From: Dipteronia dyeriana
Lineage: Eukaryota > Streptophyta > Magnoliopsida > Sapindales > Sapindaceae
Direction of reading: 5' to 3'
DNA length: 64,000 nucleotides
Assembly (NCBI GenBank): GCA_032871835.1
Contig: CM065297.1
Location: 60,437,253-60,501,252, forward strand
Shown here in pieces: positions 58,081 through 64,000 of the stretch. The position numbers and the translations under genes were made by a program. Each line of letters begins with the position of its first letter. Positions within the stretch are counted from its first letter, which is position 1. The notes beneath the pieces were generated by a model. It was not told where the DNA came from. It did no database searches and was given only the letters and a program-made list of their open reading frames with translations.

Positions 58081-60130
58081 CAACTCACATGTGTAGCCTC
58101 TGGAGCAGCACGACCAGTAGAAGACTCAGTGGCTCTCCACTTCTTATACCAGGCCAGTCAATAACAAAGTTAGCCACTGAGCTCCCTGTTCATTCCAGCA
58201 GGGTCCAAAGTCTTCTCTCAGTTGCTGGGGACTTCTAGGATCCTAAGCATGCTTATGGACCAGTACCAGACCGGTGGCTTCCCTCCATATGTACCGGACC
58301 ATTCATCGCCCTAGCAATCCACCGAAGCCCGATCCGATCAAGGAGAGCCTAGAGGCTTCCCACATCTTGGTAAGTCCTTATACGTGACTAAGCAAGCATC
58401 TAGAGCAGTAGCACCGCCATAAGACCGGTGGTTTCGCTCCATATGTACTGGGCCATTCATCACCCTAACAAGCCACCGAAGCCCGATCCGAATGAGGAGA
58501 GCCCAGAGGCTTCCCACATTTTGGTAAGGCCTTCTACATGCCTAAGCAAGCCCCTGAAGTAGCTCCTCACTTCTTATACCGGGCCGATCAATACCCAAGT
58601 GAGCCACTGAGCTCCCGATTCGTTCCAGCAAGGTCTAGAGCCTTCTCTCTGTTGTTGGGGACTTTTAGGATCCCAAGCATGCCTCTGGACCAGTACCAGA
58701 CCGGTGGTTATGCTCCATATGTACCGGGCCATTCATCGCCTTAATAAGCTATCGAAACCCGATCTAATCGAGGAGTTCCCAAAAGCTTCTCACATCATGG
58801 AAAGGCCTCCTACGTGCCTAAGCAAGCTTCTGGAGCAATAGCAATGCCATAAGATCAATTGATTTGCTCAATGTATACCAGGCCATTCATCACCCTAGCA
58901 AGCCACTGATGCCCAATCTAATCGAGGAGAGCCCAAAGGCTTCCCACATTTGCTGAGGCCTTCTACATGCCTAAGCAAGCCTCTTGAGTAGCAACACCGT
59001 TGTAAGACTCAGTGGCTCCTCACTTATTATACTGGGCTAGTCAACACCTAAGTGAGCCACTGAGCTCCCAGTTTATTCCAGCAGGGTCCAGAGCCTTCTT
59101 TCCATTACTGGGGACTTTAAAGATCCCAAACATGCTTCTGGACCAGTACTAGACCGGTGGCTTCGCTCTATATGTCTTGGACAATTCATTGCCCTTGCAA
59201 GCCACAGAAGTTCGATCTGATCGAGGAGTTCCCAGAAGCTTCTCACATCTTGGTAATGCCTTCTAAGTGCCTAAGTAAGCTTCTGGAGCAGTAGCAACAC
59301 TACAATATTAGTGGTTTTACTCAATGTATACCGGGCCATTCATCGCTCTAGCAAGCCACCGAAGCCCGATCTGATCGAGGATAGCCTAGAGGCTTTCCAC
59401 ATTTGCTGAGGCTTCCTACATGCCTAAGGAAGCTTTTGAAGTAGCAGCCTTGCTGTAAGGCCTAGTGGCTCCTCACCTCTAGTACCAGGTCGATCAATGC
59501 CCAAGTGAGCCACTACGGCCCTGATCCATACCAAGTTGGTCAAGAGCCTCTTTTCAATTGCAGGGGACTTCAAAGATCCCAAGCATGCCTTTGGACAAGT
59601 ACCAGACCGGTCGCTTCACTCTATGTGTACCGGGCCATTCATCACCCTAACAGGCCATCGAAGTCCGATCCGATCCGATCATATCGTGGAGTTCCTAGAA
59701 GCTTCCCACATCTTAGTAAGGCTTCCTACGTGCCTAAGTAAGCTTCTGGAGCAGTAGCACCGCTACAAGACCGGTGGCTTTGCTCCATACGTACTAGGCC
59801 ATTCATCTCCCTAGCAAGCCACTGAAGCCAGATCTGATCGAGGACATCCCAGAGGCTTCCCATATTTTGGTAAGGCCTCATACATGCCTAAGCAAGCCAT
59901 TGGAGTAGCATCACCGATGCAAGGCACATTGGCTCCTCTCTATTTATACCGGGCCAGTCAACGCCTAGGCGAGCCATTGAGCTCCCGGTTCGTTCCAGCA
60001 TGGTCTAGAGCCTTTATTTCAGTTGTTGGGGACTTCTAGGATCCAAGCAGGCTTCTGGACCAGTGCCAGGCAAGTGGTTCCACTCCATTTCTATCAATCC
60101 ATTTATCTCCCTAGCGAGCTACCATGGTCC
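58080..60130. repeat. Element F internal tandem array, units of about 430-465 bp
   Basis: The phrase GACCAGTACCAGACCGGTGG starts units at 58258, 58688, 59141, 59594 and 60058 (spacings 430, 453, 453, 464). Each unit contains CCGGGCCATTCATCGCCCTA, AGCCCAGAGGCTTCCCACAT and GAGCCACTGAGCTCCCGGTT, and a shorter internal echo (about 155 bp after the start). The array is GC-richer than its surroundings. Stops break every frame, so it is not a repeat protein. Confidence 0.85.
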
Positions 60131-61725
60131 CGATCCACCTATCTAGTTAGTCTCCTCGGCAGTAACAGCTTCTTCCTCCCTAGTCTCATTGCTTGGTTGA
60201 AGGAAGGGCCATCATCCTCTAACGTCGCTGCTTTTGAGTTAACTTCCGCTACCTTTGTTTGATCAGCTTGAGTCATCCTTGACCACACTCTCTTCAGCTT
60301 GATCGATCGAGACCTCTTCCACCACTATGGCATCATTATGGACCTCTCTTTCTTTGGTAGGATCGATTATGACCTTTGACTCTTTGACCTGGTTCAGATG
60401 GAGAGGTATGAGGGCTTAGAGCTCCACATGTATCACAAACTTCTACAGCAGTAGGGGACTTTGAGATAGGTTCTACCTTAGTGCAGCTTGGTATGAAGTC
60501 AGAGATAGACACCAAGTTCTCCTCATCATCTGCGCACCCATCAGATCAAGAAGATCCGACTTTTGTCGGAGCGGACACAGGTAACTCTCAGCTATCTCCA
60601 TGATCTACTTAAGGTATCTGTCCTCCAATGTTGATCATCTCAGAGGGAAGAAGAGCTCAAGCTGCCTACAAAGCGGTATAGAAGCGTCATTCAGCAAATG
60701 AAGCTCCCACCTTGGCTTTCAAGGCTGCCATACAGCTATACGGTGTTTAGACTACTTATTCCAGATTTTTTTTCCTCTTTTAGAGAAATCCTTGCAAGGC
60801 ACGACAATGGACTCGAGTTTTTCCAGATCCTAAGCATGTTGGATCCAGTCCCTGTCTACCTATGCATTAGCCATGGTTGCTTCAGTTCTGGTCAGGGTTT
60901 CGTTCAGGACGACTGCACCTCTTCCTACCGTGGTCAGCTTCTCTTTCTTCTTGTTTGACCTCCATTGAGAGAGTAGTTTCCCCCTCTAAAGTACCTACTT
61001 CTGGATCAGTTGGGGGCTCAAGTACCACATACACAGCCATCTCAGCAGCTTTCTTCTTGATCCTTTTTTTTTCCATCCATCAATGATGTTTAAGGGAGAG
61101 GTAGAGCCCAATCCACCTGGTAGGTTGCAAAGAAATAACAATCCTTATTGGCTTGCACGAACTCGACCTTAGCAACATCAGCTTGCTCCCGAAGATTATC
61201 ACACTAATGGCTCTTCTCTATTAATACCGGGCCTTTCGATGCCCTAGTGAGCCATCGATGTCCCAATCCATTTGAGTAGCACCTAGAGGTCCTGATTCTT
61301 TCACAAAAAAGTCTCGAGCTCCATTATGATTTGTCAAAGACTCTCATCCACCTCGGGCAGACTTTTGAACCATTTACATCACTTGGGGACTAGAAGCTTG
61401 CTATTCTTTTTATTATCCCTATGAAAGGGACGATGACCCTAACGTGAGACGATTTCTCCTAGTTCATAATAAAAAGTGTTTTTTTATAGAAGGTCACTCT
61501 ACTATCTACACCGATAATGCAGATCATCTCAAGAGATTCTACTCGTGAAAAAGCTTTTAGAGCGAGGCTGGTTACCAACCGATACCACCTTGTATCAATA
61601 CAACTTCGTATCGGCTTCCCATGAGTTTGTACCTCCTTTAATTTCAATCTTCGTGATATTTCACTTGTGATCACAATTCGCCTATGATCGAGATACCCTA
61701 TACCAGATTAAATCCCTCTAGGAGG
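60131..61725. other. Element F internal, unassigned
   Basis: Mostly non-repeated. Short peptide-like stretches (AAYKAV, KRHSANEAPTLAFKAAIQLY near 60670-60740) are too brief and broken to identify, though they could be remains of a gag. No catalytic motif of RT, protease or integrase. Confidence 0.45.
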
Positions 61726-62500
61726 ATCGACATTACCAGGAGAGCTACATAGCAATCCTGATGCCCTAGACTAGATTAATTCCTCCATGAGGATCGCCAT
61801 GGTATTTCTACAATGATCGTCTAGAGACCAGGATATAGCTAGATAGCCCTCCTGATGCCATGGTCAGACACCACCCCCCGCCATGAAGGGTCTGAGTATA
61901 AGAGCATAGTTGTCATCCAGATCTCATGATACCCTGGTCTGGACCAGTTACACTAGGAGGATTGCCATAATATGTCAATAATGATCGCCTTAAGACCAAA
62001 GACTGGTCAGGGAAGCCTTCTCACCATCCTTGCTGCCTCGGCCGATTACCACCCCTCTCCAAGAAGGGTATGAGTATAAGAACATAGTTTCCATTCTGAT
62101 ATTGAGACCAGAACAGCTAGCTAAGCTCTCCTGTTGCCTTGGTCAGGTGACCTCCCACAGGAAGGGTCTGAGTATAAGAGCATAGTTGCCATCCAGATCT
62201 CATGATACCCTAGTCTATACCAGCCTACCAAAAGGATCACCTTAATATGAAGATAATAATCACCTCGAGACCAGGAAATAACTAGATAGCCCTCTTGATG
62301 CCTTGGTCAGGCTACCACTCCCAAGAATGGTCTGAGTGTAAAAGCATAGTTTCTATCCAGATCTCAAGACCAGGATATAGCTAGATAGCCCTCCTGATGC
62401 ATTGGCCGGGCTACCAACCCCAAGAAGGATCTGACCGTAAGAACATAGTTGCCTGCTAGATCATGAGACCAGGACAACCAAATGGTCATCCTGCTGCCTT
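61726..62500. repeat. Element F second tandem array
   Basis: GGTCTGAGTATAAGAGCATA with GATCTCATGATACCCTGGTC and GAGACCAGGATATAGCTAGA recur five to six times from 61840 to 62480. Spacings are irregular (about 90-190 bp) because some units are truncated. Non-coding. Confidence 0.75.
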
Positions 62501-62769
62501 GACAGGGCTAACCCTGCTAGGAAAGATCTGGATGTCATAGTTGCCTACAACGATCGTTTTGCCAGTTCGCCTAAGTACCGTGATTCCTGGAAAAGGAACG
62601 CTAGGTACCCAGATTAGCCATAGAAGCTTCATCCTACATGATCGAGCAGTACCCTGATTCGTTAGAGCCCCATATGTTGGGAGCAATTTTCGTTTCAAGT
62701 AATGGCTACCAATATGAAGCAACATGTAAAATTCTCCAAGTGTTAAATATCCTGACTCCAACCCCAACT

Positions 62770-62800
62770 ATGTACCGGTGTTAAAGTCTGGGGGGACTTT
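62770..62800 (+). other. Polypurine tract region of element F
   Basis: TCTGGGGGGACTTT lies directly before the 3' LTR start TGTTAATAGC (62801), the expected plus-strand primer site. Confidence 0.65.
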
Positions 62801-64000
62801 TGTTAATAGCCAAATTTGGCTAGGGACCAAAGGAGAATTTTTTACTTCATGTAAGGGTCCAATTTCAAGCTTATCTAGCAGGGTATCAAGGTTCCTAAGG
62901 TCGATCTACCACCCGATCCTGCAGGAGCAACCCATGCCATCTGAGCATCTCGCACACATCTTGGCTCACCAAATAAAGCCCGACTTGACCACATTAAGCT
63001 CTTTATACCAGGATAGAAGCCCGAAGTTAGGTCGACGTAAGAGGACCTAGGTTCCCTGACGTCGAGGTATCACGCGACACTTTCCTAGAGCATGTTACCA
63101 TCTCTACTTTCACCAAGAGTCCTTCAGAGTGTCGAACTTGTCTTGCAAATTCCCTCTAGCCTCGTCAAGGTATAATCTCAACCTGTCCGAGCAGAAAGGG
63201 AGGAAGCCCGCAAAGCCCATCATTACCAAAAAGCGCTAACACGATTAGGGCAAGATCCACTTTAGATCCCAAAACGGTTAAATCAAGGCTCTAGTAGCAA
63301 GAGCAGTACTTGAGCTTAACTCGACTTTAGCGTCACCTCAGGTAACCTCCATATAGTACCTTGCCAAAGTGGCATACAAAACCAGAGCTCTCCTCCAAAC
63401 AACATAGGAAGAGAAGATTGACCTTCATGGCATTTACGAAGCCAATAAAGAGGTCAACTGTATTGATGGAGGTAGTCAACCCTATTAATGAGGTTAACCG
63501 TATTAATGGAGGTAATCAACACTATTAATGAGGTCAACTGTATTAATGGAGGTAGCCAACCATATTAATGAGGTTTACAATATTAATATAGGTAATCAAC
63601 CCTATTATTGAGGTCAGCTGTATTATTAGAGGTAGTCAACCCTATTAATGATATAATCAACGCCATTAAGGGAATATCAGTCAACTCTTTAATGGCCGTC
63701 ATTAGTGGAAGAGTCCAAAGCGGAAACAAACACGTATTCTCCAAGATATTAGTTACAAGCCGATCAACTAAATTAAATGAAGAATCGTATTCAATAAGGA
63801 AAGAAGAACAATTCAAGAGTCCTGGACTTGTACGGCAAGGTAGTTACACCATGTATAAATACACCTGTAATAGCATCGACTACACAAGAGTGAACACACA
63901 TCTCATGTCTAACCCAAAATCGACCAGCCTGAGGCAAGTCTGCGTACTTCGCCTAAGTTCTCCATATATCATGATTGTATGTGTACCTTTACCAGGAAAG
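62801..64000 (+). repeat. 3' LTR of element F, runs off the window
   Basis: It starts as the 5' LTR does for about 275 bp, then differs. A promoter-like TATAAATA lies at 63854-63861 (after CACCATG), with a plausible transcript start downstream. The 42-bp tandem repeat at 63440-63660 lies upstream of that box. Confidence 0.7.
63440..63660. repeat. 42-bp minisatellite in the element F 3' LTR
   Basis: About five copies of a unit built from GAGGTCAACTGTATTAATGG and AGGTAGTCAACCCTATTAAT. Each unit is itself two related halves of about 20 bp. It is not seen in the 5' LTR. Confidence 0.8.

Larger units (their letters stand above)
56295..64000 (+). mobile_element. Element F: LARD-like non-autonomous LTR retrotransposon, incomplete
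   Basis: TGTTAATAGCCAAATTTGGC at 56295 is repeated at 62801, defining two LTR starts. A gypsy-type primer-binding site TGGCACCGTCTGTGGGAA lies at 57555, and a polypurine tract (TCTGGGGGGACTTT) precedes 62801. The 5.2-kb interior has no gag, protease, RT or integrase motif; it is filled with tandem repeats. This fits a large retrotransposon derivative (LARD) mobilised by a gypsy partner. The two LTRs agree for about 280 bp and then diverge, so the 5' LTR may be chimeric. The 3' LTR continues past the window. Confidence 0.75.

Noticed and set aside
62486..62767. Minus-strand frame of 93 codons in element F
   Set aside because: No domain; lies beside the tandem array and polypurine tract.

Overview
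This is a plant nuclear window, probably from a eudicot with a large, repeat-rich genome. It is AT-rich and intron-bearing, and it is packed with Ty1/copia and Ty3/gypsy LTR retrotransposons, hAT DNA-transposon remains and a DUF1985/Ulp1-type gene relic. I see no bacterial, organellar, tRNA, rRNA or CRISPR features. No intact host gene is recognisable, and every coding region I can identify is a broken transposon gene or pseudogene.

Left block (1-5079). A minus-strand, multi-exon pseudogene runs from a 5' UTR exon near 4140 down to a Ulp1-like (peptidase C48) catalytic fragment at the window edge. Its splice sites are still readable. Its frame is broken by short tandem duplications, a stop and a one-base shift. 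Its first intron carries a 21-22 bp minisatellite. A 129 bp MITE-like inverted repeat (4287-4415) and about 0.7 kb of unassigned sequence follow.

Central nest (5080-40452). One Ty3/gypsy element, with TSD ACCTG at 5075-5079 and 40453-40457, has been split by two later insertions. Copia-A (6012-24511, + strand, SIRE/Maximus-like, TSD TAGGC) sits inside its gag. Copia-C (26418-36440, - strand, TSD CAACC) sits between its gag and protease. Copia-A itself contains Copia-B (13328-22228, - strand), and the 3' LTR of Copia-B has been altered by a hAT-like end. Removing the insertions, with one TSD copy each, restores a continuous gypsy order: LTR, gag, protease, RT, RNase H, integrase, truncated LTR. 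The deepest path is four levels.

Middle block (40458-49364). This holds 181 bp of flank, a truncated LTR of the Copia-C family, a degenerate autonomous hAT transposase gene (BED finger to C-terminal dimerisation domain, 43278-45559) with its right end, a second hAT-like G-rich end, and about 2.8 kb of unassigned AT-rich and CT-rich sequence.

Right nest (49365-64000, open to the right). Copia-E is interrupted before its RT by Copia-D, of the Copia-C family. Copia-D is interrupted in its GAG-pre-integrase domain by element F. Element F is a non-autonomous, LARD-like LTR element whose interior is tandem repeats rather than gag-pol. Its 3' LTR runs off the window, so the distal halves of E and D should lie beyond 64000.

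Functionally the window is a graveyard of parasitic elements. None can move by its own proteins as read here: frames are interrupted and several catalytic or binding residues are replaced. The most useful content is the order of insertions, the gypsy element that can be rejoined exactly, the intron-bearing Ulp1-type pseudogene, and the repeat-filled LARD-like element.
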